Translations under genes and position numbers: made by a program | Shown: positions 24,480-33,656 of the stretch, piece by piece | Layout: each line of letters starts with the position of its first letter | Position numbering within the stretch: the stretch's first letter is position 1 | The notes under the pieces: generated by a model | The model's database searches: none | What the model saw: the letters and a program-made list of their open reading frames with translations, nothing else | What the model was told of the DNA's origin: nothing | Source of the DNA: Desulfatibacillum sp. | GTDB taxonomy: Bacteria; Desulfobacterota; Desulfobacteria; Desulfobacterales; Desulfatibacillaceae | Direction of reading: 5' to 3' | DNA length: 64,000 nucleotides | Assembly (NCBI GenBank): GCA_016342355.1 | Contig: JAEINP010000018.1 | Coordinates: forward strand, 1 to 64,000

Positions 24480-27137
24480 ATGAAAAAACCCCTGTTAACC
24501 GCCCTGTTTCTATGCATGCTGGTAAACATTCCCACGGTGTGGGCAGAGTCCGCGCCCAAAGTGGAAATCCTCCCCTTTGCGGTCCATACTATGGAAAATC
24601 TGGGATACCTGAGTACCCAGATTCCCATGGAGCTGGAAAAGCACCTGGATCGTGAGGGCGCCCAGGCCACCGTAGGATCCGTGGCCACCCCCGGACAAAT
24701 CGATCCGTCCCGCATGGACATAAAAACCCTGCGAGAGTTGGGCAAGCAAGCCTCGGTCGATTATCTGGTTTGGGGCAGCTTTTCCAAAGTTGGCAATCGT
24801 TACAGCCTGGATGCCAAAGTCCTTTCCACCTATGTGGAATCGCCCATAAAGGCGGTCTATGTAGAGGGATACGGCATGGAAACCCTTATGGGCAAAGTCG
24901 GCCAGTTGGGCAAAGACGTGGCATCCAAGGTCCTGGGCAGGAAAACCGTGGCCGACATTGTGGTCACGGGCAACAACCGCATTGAAGGCGATGCCATCAT
25001 CCAAAAAATCAAGACCAAAAAGGGTGACATGTACTCCCCCGGAAACATGGCCGATGACATCCGCGCCATCTTTGCCATGGGCTATTTCGAGGATATCCGC
25101 GTGGAATCCGAAGACGTGGCAGGAGGCGTAAGAATTTCCTTCACGGTCATTGAAAAACCCACACTCCATATGATCAAGTTAAGCGGGAACAAAAAAATCA
25201 AGGATGAAGACATCCTTGCCACGATGGATATCTCCCGCGGGTCTATCCTCAATATCCGTCGCATTGAGGATAACATAAATAAAATAAGGGAGTTATACAA
25301 AGAGGACAACTACCACAACGCGGTGGTTACTTACGAGATTTCCCCTTATAAAGAACACCTTTCCAACCTTGATATCAAAATCGAGGAAGGCAAAAAGGTC
25401 ATGATCAAGGAAATCACCTTTGAGGGCAACAAGGCCTTTTCAGATAAAAAACTCAAAAAGGCCATGAAAACCTCCGAAAAAGGCTTCTTTTCCTGGATCA
25501 CCGATTCCGGAGAACTGAACACCGAAGACCTGAACCAGGATAACGCCAGACTGAACCAGTTCTACCACAACCACGGATATGTGGAGGCCAATATTTCCGA
25601 GCCGGAAGTCCGGGTGGAAGGCGAATGGATCTATGTTCTGGTCAAAATTAAGGAAGGCGAGCAATACAAGGTAGGCCAGATTACCTTGTCGGCCCCCCAA
25701 GGCGACACCCTTATTCTGCCCCAGGAGGATATGCTCGCCGTGCTCACCACAGGCAAGGAAAAAGGCTCGGTTTTTAGCCGCGAAACAGTCCAACGCGACA
25801 TCCTCATGCTTACGGACCTCTATATGGATGATGGGTACGCCTATGCGGAAATTTTTCCCATCATCCGACCTGACAAAGAAAAACTGGAGGTGAATATCAC
25901 CTTCAACATCTCCAGGGGCCCGGAAGTTTACTATGAAAAAATCATCATCACCGGTAACACCAAAACCCGTGAGAAAGTCATCCGCCGGGAACTGCCCATC
26001 CAGGAACAGGGCCTCTACAATGGCAGCATGATGAAGCGGGGAGTGCGTAACCTTGTCCGCCTGGACTTTTTTGAAGACGTAAAAGTGGACACGGTCAAGG
26101 GAAGTGACGAGAATAAGATGATCCTCAAGGTCAATGTGGCAGAAAAACCCACAGGCGCCTTTATGTTCGGCGGTGGATACAGCAACACCGACGACGCCTT
26201 TGGTATGGTTTCCGTGGGCCAGAAAAACCTTTTCGGCCGGGGCCAGTCTTTGGATGTGAAAGCCCAAATGGGCGGAAGCTCCAGCAAATACTCCATGAGT
26301 TTCGTCGAACCATGGCTTTTTGATTCCCGCTTGACAGCAGGCGCGGATGTCTATAATTGGACCCGGGACTACGACACCTACACCCGTGACCGTATCGGTG
26401 GCACTCTAAGCCTGGGATACCCTGTGTGGGATTATACCCGGGCCTATGTGTCCTATACCTACGATATATCCGATATTAACGACATCAGCATCTATGCTGC
26501 CGACGCCGTCAAGGCGGTGGAAGGCGAAAATGTGGAATCCAGCGTCATGACCACCCTGGCCTACGACTCCAGAAACAAGAGCTTTAACGCCACCAACGGT
26601 TCCTACCACAAAGCCAGCATCCAATATGCCGGCGGCCCCTTTGGAGGAGACCTGGCCTATACCAAGTACGTCGCCGAATCAGGCTGGTTATTTCCCCTCT
26701 TTTGGGATACAGTCTTTTTCGCCCACGGCAAGGCGGGTTTTGTGGAAGAAAACAGCGATGGCTATCTCCCCACTTATGAACGCTTTTACCTGGGCGGCAT
26801 AAACTCCATGCGGGGCTATACCTGGGAAGACCTGAGCCCCCTGGATCAGAATGGAGCAAAAATTGGCGGAAACAAGTTTGTCCAGTTTAACCTGGAATAC
26901 CATATTCCGTTGATCAAGGAAGCCGGTCTGGTGGGTGTGGTGTTTTACGACACCGGCGATGTCTATGATAACGGAAAACTGGTGAACCTCCAAAAACTCC
27001 GGGAAAGCTGGGGCGCTGGAATCCGGTGGTACTCCCCGGTTGGCCCCATCCGCCTGGAAAGAGGTTATATCATAGATCCCCGGGACGGAGAGGACACTGA
27101 CGGACGCTGGGAGTTCACCATGGGTGGTGCATTTTAG
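24480..27137 (+). CDS. bamA: Outer membrane protein assembly factor BamA
   Basis: An 885-residue outer membrane insertase. A signal peptide (1-22, cut after VWA) is followed by an extra domain of about 125 residues (PKVEILPFAVHTMENLGY to KDVASKVLG). Five POTRA domains begin with 'IVVTGNNRIEGDAII' near residue 160, and a 16-stranded Omp85 barrel occupies about the last 390 residues. The barrel holds 'VSVGQKNLFGRGQSL', 'FVEPWLF' and 'RFYLGGINSMRGY' (the VRGF/Y-type loop), and it ends in WEFTMGGAF with a terminal Phe. The start ATG at 24480 has GAGGTGA directly upstream. Eight bases separate it from lolD. Confidence 0.95.
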   Translation: MKKPLLTALFLCMLVNIPTVWAESAPKVEILPFAVHTMENLGYLSTQIPMELEKHLDREGAQATVGSVATPGQIDPSRMDIKTLRELGKQASVDYLVWGSFSKVGNRYSLDAKVLSTYVESPIKAVYVEGYGMETLMGKVGQLGKDVASKVLGRKTVADIVVTGNNRIEGDAIIQKIKTKKGDMYSPGNMADDIRAIFAMGYFEDIRVESEDVAGGVRISFTVIEKPTLHMIKLSGNKKIKDEDILATMDISRGSILNIRRIEDNINKIRELYKEDNYHNAVVTYEISPYKEHLSNLDIKIEEGKKVMIKEITFEGNKAFSDKKLKKAMKTSEKGFFSWITDSGELNTEDLNQDNARLNQFYHNHGYVEANISEPEVRVEGEWIYVLVKIKEGEQYKVGQITLSAPQGDTLILPQEDMLAVLTTGKEKGSVFSRETVQRDILMLTDLYMDDGYAYAEIFPIIRPDKEKLEVNITFNISRGPEVYYEKIIITGNTKTREKVIRRELPIQEQGLYNGSMMKRGVRNLVRLDFFEDVKVDTVKGSDENKMILKVNVAEKPTGAFMFGGGYSNTDDAFGMVSVGQKNLFGRGQSLDVKAQMGGSSSKYSMSFVEPWLFDSRLTAGADVYNWTRDYDTYTRDRIGGTLSLGYPVWDYTRAYVSYTYDISDINDISIYAADAVKAVEGENVESSVMTTLAYDSRNKSFNATNGSYHKASIQYAGGPFGGDLAYTKYVAESGWLFPLFWDTVFFAHGKAGFVEENSDGYLPTYERFYLGGINSMRGYTWEDLSPLDQNGAKIGGNKFVQFNLEYHIPLIKEAGLVGVVFYDTGDVYDNGKLVNLQKLRESWGAGIRWYSPVGPIRLERGYIIDPRDGEDTDGRWEFTMGGAF

Positions 27138-27182
27138 CTAAAAGCACAATAAAGCATTTTTAATTATCAAGGAGGCTGTTTG

Positions 27183-27704
27183 ATGCGTACAAAATTTGTG
27201 GTCCTAACCTTAATTCTTGTTTTCGCCATAGGGATACCCGGAGCTCTGGCCAATAAAATTGCCATAGTGGACGTCCAGAAAATCATGGAATCTTCCCAAA
27301 TGGGAATGGATTATTCCAATCAGTTGAAAACAGAAACCGAAAAGAAAATGGCCCTGCTGGAAGAAAAACAGACTGCCATAAAAAACCTGGAGCAAGCCCT
27401 GACCAGCCAGGCCAAGTACCTGAAAGATGAAGCCAAGGAAGAAAAGGCCAGACAGCTTAGGATTGAAGCCGGCGACTTCCAGATGCTCCAAAAAAAATAC
27501 CTGGATGAACTAAAAAAACTGGAATACAAACTGACCACGGAACTCCATAACAACATCCTGGAAATCGTGGGAAAAATCGCCGAAAAGGATCAATACTCCC
27601 TTATTCTGGAACGCAACGAAGGCGGAGTTATGTTCAACCTGGACGCCATGAACATCACCGACCAGGTCATCAAACAAATCAACGCGACGCATAAAAAACT
27701 ATAG
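27183..27704 (+). CDS. skp: Periplasmic chaperone Skp/OmpH
   Basis: A 173-residue periplasmic chaperone for unfolded outer membrane proteins. It has a signal peptide (1-22, cut after ALA) and then '[18 protein letters not shown]', the OmpH start. A long charged coiled coil covers about 45-135, with a small beta-strand return '[14 protein letters not shown]'. The position between bamA and lpxD is the conserved one. AAGGAGG lies seven bases before the ATG; a TTG three bases earlier is possible. Confidence 0.92.
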   Translation: MRTKFVVLTLILVFAIGIPGALANKIAIVDVQKIMESSQMGMDYSNQLKTETEKKMALLEEKQTAIKNLEQALTSQAKYLKDEAKEEKARQLRIEAGDFQMLQKKYLDELKKLEYKLTTELHNNILEIVGKIAEKDQYSLILERNEGGVMFNLDAMNITDQVIKQINATHKKL

Positions 27705-27708
27705 GGCT

Positions 27709-28740
27709 ATGAATACCTATTCCCTGGATCAAATAGCCAGACACCTGCAAGGCGCCCTCCAAGGTGACCCGGACCTGGATATTTCGGGCGTAAAACCCTT
27801 TGAAGAGGCTGGCCCCGCGCACATCACCTGCGCGGTCAACGCCAAATATTTCAAAAGGATTTCCAAAACCCGGGCCGGGGCCGTGATCGTTTCGACCAAT
27901 GCTCCGCACACGGACAGAAACGTCATCAAGGTGAACAACCCCTATGCCTGCTTTGCCAGAACCATAGCCTTGTTCAACCCGCCTGCCCAACAGAAACGGG
28001 GAATCAGCCCGGGAGCCCATGTGGGCGCCAATTTTTCCCATGGAACCGGCCTTTCTGTGGCCCCCGGGGTTGTGATTGGAAATGACGTCCAGGTTGGCGA
28101 TAACGTGACCCTCATGCCCAATGTGGTCCTGGGAAACAACGTCACCCTGGGAAACGACATAACCATCCATCCCAATGCGACTATCCTGGACCGATGCGAA
28201 ACAGGCAGCCGGGTGATCATCCACGCAGGCACTGTTATTGGGGCCGACGGATACGGCTTTGCCCCGGACGGAGAAACCTACGTCAAAATACCCCAAATAG
28301 GGATTGTCCGCCTGGGCGACGACGTGGAGATCGGCGCTAACAACACCATAGACCGAGGCACATTTGGCGCCACACACATAGGAAACGGAGTCAAAACCGA
28401 CAACCTGGTGCATGTGGGCCACAATGTGGTCGTGGGGGATAACACCCTTCTGGTTGCCCAGGCAGGAATATCCGGCAGCACCACCATTGGCAGACATGTC
28501 ATCATCGCCGGACAAGCAGGAATTGGCGATCACCTGACTATTGGCGATAACGCCGTAATCGCCCCCCAGGCAGGGATTGCCAAATCCATTGAACCCGGAC
28601 AAGTCGTGTCCGGCACCCCGGCAATCCCCCACCGCGTCTGGCTTAGGGTCCAACGGATTATTCCACTGCTTCCGGATCTGGTTAAGGACATTCGGGATCT
28701 TGCCAAACGCATCAAAAACCTTGAGGACAAAGTGCCATGA
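27709..28740 (+). CDS. lpxD: UDP-3-O-acyl-glucosamine N-acyltransferase
   Basis: Adds the N-linked 3-hydroxyacyl chain in lipid A synthesis. A uridine-binding N-terminal domain (1-100) is followed by a left-handed beta-helix of hexapeptide repeats (about 105-310: '[20 protein letters not shown]' and so on). '[10 protein letters not shown]' carries the catalytic His, and a C-terminal helix follows. At 343 residues it is of normal length. It follows skp by four bases and overlaps fabZ by four. Confidence 0.96.
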   Translation: MNTYSLDQIARHLQGALQGDPDLDISGVKPFEEAGPAHITCAVNAKYFKRISKTRAGAVIVSTNAPHTDRNVIKVNNPYACFARTIALFNPPAQQKRGISPGAHVGANFSHGTGLSVAPGVVIGNDVQVGDNVTLMPNVVLGNNVTLGNDITIHPNATILDRCETGSRVIIHAGTVIGADGYGFAPDGETYVKIPQIGIVRLGDDVEIGANNTIDRGTFGATHIGNGVKTDNLVHVGHNVVVGDNTLLVAQAGISGSTTIGRHVIIAGQAGIGDHLTIGDNAVIAPQAGIAKSIEPGQVVSGTPAIPHRVWLRVQRIIPLLPDLVKDIRDLAKRIKNLEDKVP

Positions 28741-29177
28741 CAACTCTATTTGATGTCCGAAAAATCATGGAAATCATCCCCCACCGCTTTCCTTTCCTGC
28801 TAGTGGATAGAATTCTGGAGCTGATCCCGGGGGAAAGGGTAAAAGGCCTCAAGAACGTTACTATCAACGAACCTTTTTTCCAGGGCCATTTTCCCGGGGA
28901 GCCCATCATGCCCGGCGTTCTTATCCTGGAAGCCATGGCCCAAACAGCCGCGGTCCTGGCTTTTGAAACCCAGCCTGAACGCCAGCGCAGGGAGCCTATT
29001 TACTTTTTAGGGATAGATAAGGTACGCTTTCGCAAACCGGTTCTTCCGGGGGACCAGATTATTTTTGAGCTTACTGACTACAAACAAAAAAGAAACATCA
29101 TGAAAATGAAGGGAACAGCCACTGTGGAAGGCGCTTTGGCCGTAGAAGCCGAACTCATGGCAGGCTGGGGAAAATAG
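28737..29177 (+). CDS. fabZ: 3-hydroxyacyl-[acyl-carrier-protein] dehydratase
   Basis: A 146-residue hot-dog enzyme that dehydrates 3-hydroxyacyl-ACP and so competes with LpxA and LpxD for the same substrate. The family motifs are '[12 protein letters not shown]' and '[20 protein letters not shown]', with the active-site His and Glu. Its ATG overlaps the lpxD stop by four bases, and lpxA begins three bases after it. The coupling is likely to balance fatty acid and lipid A flow. Confidence 0.97.
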   Translation: MTTLFDVRKIMEIIPHRFPFLLVDRILELIPGERVKGLKNVTINEPFFQGHFPGEPIMPGVLILEAMAQTAAVLAFETQPERQRREPIYFLGIDKVRFRKPVLPGDQIIFELTDYKQKRNIMKMKGTATVEGALAVEAELMAGWGK

Positions 29178-29180
29178 AGA

Positions 29181-29969
29181 ATGATCCACGAACAAGCAAT
29201 CGTTCATAAAGACGCTGAAATCGGCAATAACGTAAGCATTGGTCCTTTCACCGTCATCGAAAAGAACGTGAAAATTGGTGATAATACAGTCATCGGCTCC
29301 ATGGTGACCATCGATGAATTCACCTCCATTGGAGCAGACTGCACAATTTTCCACCATGCAGCTATTGGCGCGGCCCCCCAATCAGTTAAGTTCGCGGGTG
29401 AGGAAACCCATGTGGAAATCGGGGACCGATGCCTGATCCGCGAATTCGTCACTATACACCGCGGCACCGGCTTTGGCGGTGGTCTTACCCGGTTGGGCAA
29501 CGACAACTTTCTCATGGCATACACCCACATTGCCCACGACTGCATCACAGGCAATGGCGTGGTTTTCGCCAATGCAGCCACCCTGGCCGGACATATTGAA
29601 ATAGGCAATCACGCCACAGTAGGCGGCTTGGTGGCTATCCACCAATTTGCCAGAATCGGCGACTATGCCTTTGTGGGCGGCAAGTCCGCCGTCACCAAGG
29701 ACATCCCGCCTTATGTCATCGCCGCGGGAGACCGGGCCAGGCTGCACGGCCTCAACAAGGTCGGCCTGAAACGCCACGGATTCACACCCGAGGTGCTGGA
29801 TGCCCTCAAAAAGGCCTACCGCATAATCTTTAGAATAGGCCTGACTTTGAACGAGGCTATTGAACGCGTCAAGGCCGAAGTTCCCGACCTGCCGGAAGTC
29901 AACACTTTCCTCCATTTCCTGGAATCCTCCAAGCGCGGGGTCACCCGGGGGAAGCCGGGCCGGGATTAA
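29181..29969 (+). CDS. lpxA: UDP-N-acetylglucosamine acyltransferase
   Basis: First step of lipid A synthesis. Hexapeptide-repeat beta-helix ('IVHKDAEIGNNVSIGPFTVI' onward), the catalytic His block 'MAYTHIAHDC', 'VAIHQFARIGDYAFVGG' and the C-terminal helical domain 'GLKRHGFTPEVLDALKKAYR'. The length of 262 residues is right. Acyl-chain length and whether the acceptor is GlcNAc or GlcNAc3N cannot be read with certainty. Confidence 0.96.
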   Translation: MIHEQAIVHKDAEIGNNVSIGPFTVIEKNVKIGDNTVIGSMVTIDEFTSIGADCTIFHHAAIGAAPQSVKFAGEETHVEIGDRCLIREFVTIHRGTGFGGGLTRLGNDNFLMAYTHIAHDCITGNGVVFANAATLAGHIEIGNHATVGGLVAIHQFARIGDYAFVGGKSAVTKDIPPYVIAAGDRARLHGLNKVGLKRHGFTPEVLDALKKAYRIIFRIGLTLNEAIERVKAEVPDLPEVNTFLHFLESSKRGVTRGKPGRD

Positions 29970-30023
29970 TCCATTCCGGTCTTCCGGCAGTATTTCAAAC
30001 CCCATGCTGGGAGTCTCTTAACT

Positions 30024-30851
30024 ATGTCCCAAAATACAGCGAATATTGGCATTGTTGCAGGGAACGGACAATTCCCCCTGCTCTTTACCCGGGCCGCCCG
30101 TAAAGCTGGCATGAGGGTCTTTGCCGCAGCCCATATCAACGAAACCGACCAGTCCCTCGCTCCGGAGGTTGACGATATTCTTTGGGTGAAAATCGGCCAG
30201 TTGGAAAAAATCATGCATTTTTTCCGCCAGCATGGCGTAACCCGCGCCGTAATGCTGGGGGGAATCACCAAAGCCAGGCTCATGACCGATTTCGAGCCTG
30301 ACGCCCTGGCCCTGGAAGTCCTGGCTACCGTGGACACCACCGGAGACGACGTTGTGCTGCGAGCTGTTGCCCAGGCCCTTGAAAAACAAAATATCGAGGT
30401 GCTGGCAGCCACAAGCATTCTGCCCCAACTGCTTGCACCAGAAGGAATCTGGACCGAAAGACAACCCACGGAGCAGGAAATTGCAGATATTGCCTTGGGC
30501 CATGCCCTGGCAAAAAAAATCGGCCCCTTGGATATTGGTCAATGCCTTATCCTCACCCGAGGAACCGTAGTGTGCGTGGAAGCCATTGAGGGAACCGATG
30601 CAGCCATCCAACGGGCCGGAGACCTGGGCGCACAGAACGCTGTAGTGGTCAAGATGCCCAAATCAAACCAGGATCTCCGATTCGACCTGCCAGCCGCAGG
30701 AGCCAAGACCATAGAGACCATGATACCTAACGGCTGCACTGCCCTTGCCATTGAAGCCGGTTCATCCGTGGTCTTTGACCGCAAGGCCATGGTGGATCTG
30801 GCTAACCGCCACAACATAACCATCATGGCTATAAATCAAAACAAGGAATAA
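30024..30851 (+). CDS. lpxI: UDP-2,3-diacylglucosamine pyrophosphatase LpxI
   Basis: A 275-residue DUF1009 enzyme that cleaves UDP-2,3-diacylglucosamine to lipid X and UMP, in organisms without LpxH. The N-terminal 'IGIVAGNGQFPLLFTRAAR' and the C-terminal 'GAQNAVVVKMPKSNQDLRFD', 'PAAGAKTIETM' and 'AGSSVVFDR' are the family hallmarks. Located between lpxA and lpxB as expected. Confidence 0.94.
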   Translation: MSQNTANIGIVAGNGQFPLLFTRAARKAGMRVFAAAHINETDQSLAPEVDDILWVKIGQLEKIMHFFRQHGVTRAVMLGGITKARLMTDFEPDALALEVLATVDTTGDDVVLRAVAQALEKQNIEVLAATSILPQLLAPEGIWTERQPTEQEIADIALGHALAKKIGPLDIGQCLILTRGTVVCVEAIEGTDAAIQRAGDLGAQNAVVVKMPKSNQDLRFDLPAAGAKTIETMIPNGCTALAIEAGSSVVFDRKAMVDLANRHNITIMAINQNKE

Positions 30852-30863
30852 GGGATCTCTCCC

Positions 30864-31802
30864 ATGAATAAACTTCGTACAGCCGTTATTGGCGTTGGTT
30901 ATCTTGGCAAATTCCATGCCCAAAAATACGCGGCGCATCAAGATGCAGAACTGGTAGGCGTAGTGGACACAGACCGTAAAGCGGCCGACCAGGTTGCCAG
31001 GGACTGCGGTACACAGGCCTTTTATGATTACCGGGACCTTTTCGGCAAGGTCGACGCGGTAAGCGTTGCCGTCCCCACAGCCCATCATTTCCAAATCAGC
31101 AAAGAATTTTTAGAAAATGAGGCGGATGTTCTTATCGAAAAACCCATGACCAACACCCTGGACGAGGCAGACACCCTCATTGAACTGGGGGAATCCCGGG
31201 GCCTTATCATCCAGGTGGGACATTTGGAACGCTTCAACCCGGCAGTCCTGGCATTGAACGACATCGTCAAAAAACCCTTGTTTTTCGAAGCCCAAAGGAT
31301 GTCCTCGTTCAAACCCAGAGCCCTGAACGTCAGCGTTGTGCTGGACCTTATGATCCATGATATTGATATCATTCTGAACCTGGCAGGCTCCCGGTTGCAG
31401 AATATCCGGTCAACCGGTGTTTCTGTGGTTTCCGAACACCTGGACGTGGCCAACGCCCGGCTGGAATTTGAAAACGGGTGCGTAGCCAGTGTCACTGCAA
31501 GCCGAATGGCCCAAAACGACATGCGCATGCTCAGGATTTTCCAAAAGGAAGCCTGTATCACCGTGGATTTCGCCCAACGCAGGGTGGCTGTCACCAAGCC
31601 TCAGGATACCGGTGAAAACGGCATGGGCCTGGGCGTGCAGGAATCCACCTTCGAAACTGCCGATGCCCTGGCCGCAGAAATAGCGGCCTTTGTCAACAGC
31701 TCCATCAAGCGGGAAGCGCCCCGGGTCACGGGGCAGGTCGGCAGGCACGCCCTGGCTACGGCCCTCACTATCATGGGACAAGTCAGGCTGCAGCAAAAAT
31801 AG
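30864..31802 (+). CDS. Gfo/Idh/MocA-family oxidoreductase
   Basis: A 312-residue NAD(P)-dependent sugar oxidoreductase. The Rossmann loop is AVIGVGYLGKFHAQKYA, 'EKPMTNTLDEAD' carries the family EKP motif, and 'LMIHDIDIIL' is the substrate-domain helix with the catalytic His/Asp. It is encoded 12 bases after lpxI and 28 before lpxB, so a role on a nucleotide-sugar of lipid A is likely. GnnA, which oxidises UDP-GlcNAc to make GlcNAc3N lipid A, is of this family. No GnnB aminotransferase is next to it, so this remains a hypothesis. Confidence 0.88.
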   Translation: MNKLRTAVIGVGYLGKFHAQKYAAHQDAELVGVVDTDRKAADQVARDCGTQAFYDYRDLFGKVDAVSVAVPTAHHFQISKEFLENEADVLIEKPMTNTLDEADTLIELGESRGLIIQVGHLERFNPAVLALNDIVKKPLFFEAQRMSSFKPRALNVSVVLDLMIHDIDIILNLAGSRLQNIRSTGVSVVSEHLDVANARLEFENGCVASVTASRMAQNDMRMLRIFQKEACITVDFAQRRVAVTKPQDTGENGMGLGVQESTFETADALAAEIAAFVNSSIKREAPRVTGQVGRHALATALTIMGQVRLQQK

Positions 31803-31830
31803 CCGGTTTGCATGGGATGAGGAAACAGTC

Positions 31831-32976
31831 GTGCAGGAAACAGGCTCACATTGCGTGATGATTATTGCAGGGGAGGCCTCCGGGGACATCCATGGCGCCC
31901 GGCTGGTCCAGGCCATGAAAGCCCAAAACCCTGATCTGTATTTCTGCGGCATCGGAGGGCAGTCCATGGCCAAGTCCGGAGTGCGGATTCTGGTGGACGC
32001 CAAAGATCTCTCGGTAGTAGGGATTACAGAAATCCTGGAAAAGGCCGGAACCCTGGTGAACGGCCTCATGATGGCCAGAGAGGTTTTGCGACAGGTCAAA
32101 CCTGACCTGCTCATCCTCATAGATTTTCCCGACTTCAATCTTATGGTGGCCAAAACAGCCCGCAAACTGGGAATCAAGGTGCTGTATTACATCAGCCCCC
32201 AAATCTGGGCATGGCGCAAAAACAGGGTTAAAAAAATAAAAAGGTTGGTGGACCACGTAGCCGTTATTCTGCCTTTTGAAAAAGAATTTTACGATGCTTA
32301 TGACGTGCCTGCCACTTATGTAGGACATCCCCTCCTTGACCATGAGGGAGCAGACAACGAGCCAAAACAAAAACGCAACCCCAACCTCATTGGCCTGTTG
32401 CCCGGCAGCCGCAACCGGGAGGTGGCAAGCCTGCTTCCCGCCATGCTGGAAGCTGCGGCAATCATGAAAGAACAACTCCCGGACTTGCGTTTTGTATTAC
32501 CCCTGGCCCCCACTGTGGACCAGGACCTGCTGGATGGCATTATGGAAAAGGCCCATGCCGATGCATCCTGGGTGGAAGTCCGCCAGGGTGAAGCTCGAAA
32601 GGTTATGGAGCAAAGCCAGCTTGTGATTGCAGCGTCAGGAACCGTCACCCTGGAAGCGGCCCTGGCCCTGGCGCCCACAGTTATTATTTACAGAATGTCC
32701 ACCATAAGCTATTGGGTTGCCAAGGCTGTGGCTCAAGTGGAATTTGTGGGCTTGGCCAACCTCATCGGGAAAAAAGAAATCATGCCCGAATTGATTCAGG
32801 ATGAGGCCAACCCGGAGAATATGGCAGCCAAATCCCTGGAAATACTCTTAAATCCCAGGATACTTGCTGAAATCCATCGCGATCTGACGGAAGTGAAAAA
32901 GTTGGTGGGCGGACCGGGCGCCTCTCAATTGACAGCACAAATCGCTCTGGATCTTTTGGGAGAAACAGCATCATGA
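31831..32976 (+). CDS. lpxB: Lipid-A-disaccharide synthase
   Basis: A GT19 glycosyltransferase that condenses UDP-2,3-diacylglucosamine with lipid X. 'MIIAGEASGDIHGARLVQAM' at the start, 'IDFPDFNL', 'YYISPQIWAWRKNRVKKI' and 'GLLPGSRNREV' are classical LpxB blocks. I start at the GTG at 31831 (GAGGAAA upstream), giving 381 residues, as in E. coli. The frame is open further into the preceding gene but that part is not family-like. The stop overlaps the acyltransferase start by four bases. Confidence 0.95.
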   Translation: MQETGSHCVMIIAGEASGDIHGARLVQAMKAQNPDLYFCGIGGQSMAKSGVRILVDAKDLSVVGITEILEKAGTLVNGLMMAREVLRQVKPDLLILIDFPDFNLMVAKTARKLGIKVLYYISPQIWAWRKNRVKKIKRLVDHVAVILPFEKEFYDAYDVPATYVGHPLLDHEGADNEPKQKRNPNLIGLLPGSRNREVASLLPAMLEAAAIMKEQLPDLRFVLPLAPTVDQDLLDGIMEKAHADASWVEVRQGEARKVMEQSQLVIAASGTVTLEAALALAPTVIIYRMSTISYWVAKAVAQVEFVGLANLIGKKEIMPELIQDEANPENMAAKSLEILLNPRILAEIHRDLTEVKKLVGGPGASQLTAQIALDLLGETAS

Positions 32977-33656
32977 GTGAGGAATTAACCTCCAAAAGGT
33001 CAAAAAGGCTTAAATGGAGGCTGGTGGGTATTCTTGGCAAATTCGTTATAGACGCCTTGTTTTTTACATGCCGCATCCGCATCAAGGGTTACGAAGCTGC
33101 TCGTCCGGTAATGGAGCGCAAACCCTTTATCCTGGCGTTCTGGCATTCCAGGATTCTCATGGTAAGCTACCTGTTCAAGGGTTGGAACGCCGCCATTATG
33201 GTAAGCGCTTCGGAAGATGGAGAATACATCGCCCAGGTGCTTCAGCGCCAGGGGCACGATTGTGTGCGGGGTTCCAGCACACGCCATGGCATCCGTGCCA
33301 TGGCGAGTATGGTAAAAAAAATGCAGAACGGCCAGCCCGCAGGCATTGTGCCGGACGGTCCCCAGGGTCCCCGCCAAAAATTGCAGCCCGGGGTCATTTC
33401 CGTGGCAAGAAAAATGGGCGTGCCTATTGTGCCCATAACCTATTCGGCAAAGCGCAGGAAGGTCTTCAGCAGTTGGGACCGTTTTATCCTGCCTAAGCCT
33501 TTCACGGAAACCCTTGTTATTTACGGCAAGCCTGTTATGGTCCCCTCCGAAATGGCGCCTCATGAATTCGAGGCTAAAAGGCAGGAAGTGGAAGACGAAC
33601 TGAACCGCATTACTGCCCGGGCGGAAAATGAATACGGACACGAGGTGGATTATTGA
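32973..33656 (+). CDS. DUF374 lysophospholipid acyltransferase family protein
   Basis: A 227-residue protein with 'ILAFWHSRILMVSYLF' (the acyltransferase HX4D-like block, with His and Ser-Arg) and 'GIVPDGPQGPRQKLQPGVI', typical of DUF374. The N-terminus has a basic stretch and one membrane-associating helix. DUF374 members sit in lpx/msbA clusters and are thought to act as late acyltransferases on lipid A or on a glycolipid precursor. That role is from family context, not shown by sequence. Coupled to lpxB upstream and msbA downstream by four-base overlaps. Confidence 0.85.
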   Translation: MSEELTSKRSKRLKWRLVGILGKFVIDALFFTCRIRIKGYEAARPVMERKPFILAFWHSRILMVSYLFKGWNAAIMVSASEDGEYIAQVLQRQGHDCVRGSSTRHGIRAMASMVKKMQNGQPAGIVPDGPQGPRQKLQPGVISVARKMGVPIVPITYSAKRRKVFSSWDRFILPKPFTETLVIYGKPVMVPSEMAPHEFEAKRQEVEDELNRITARAENEYGHEVDY

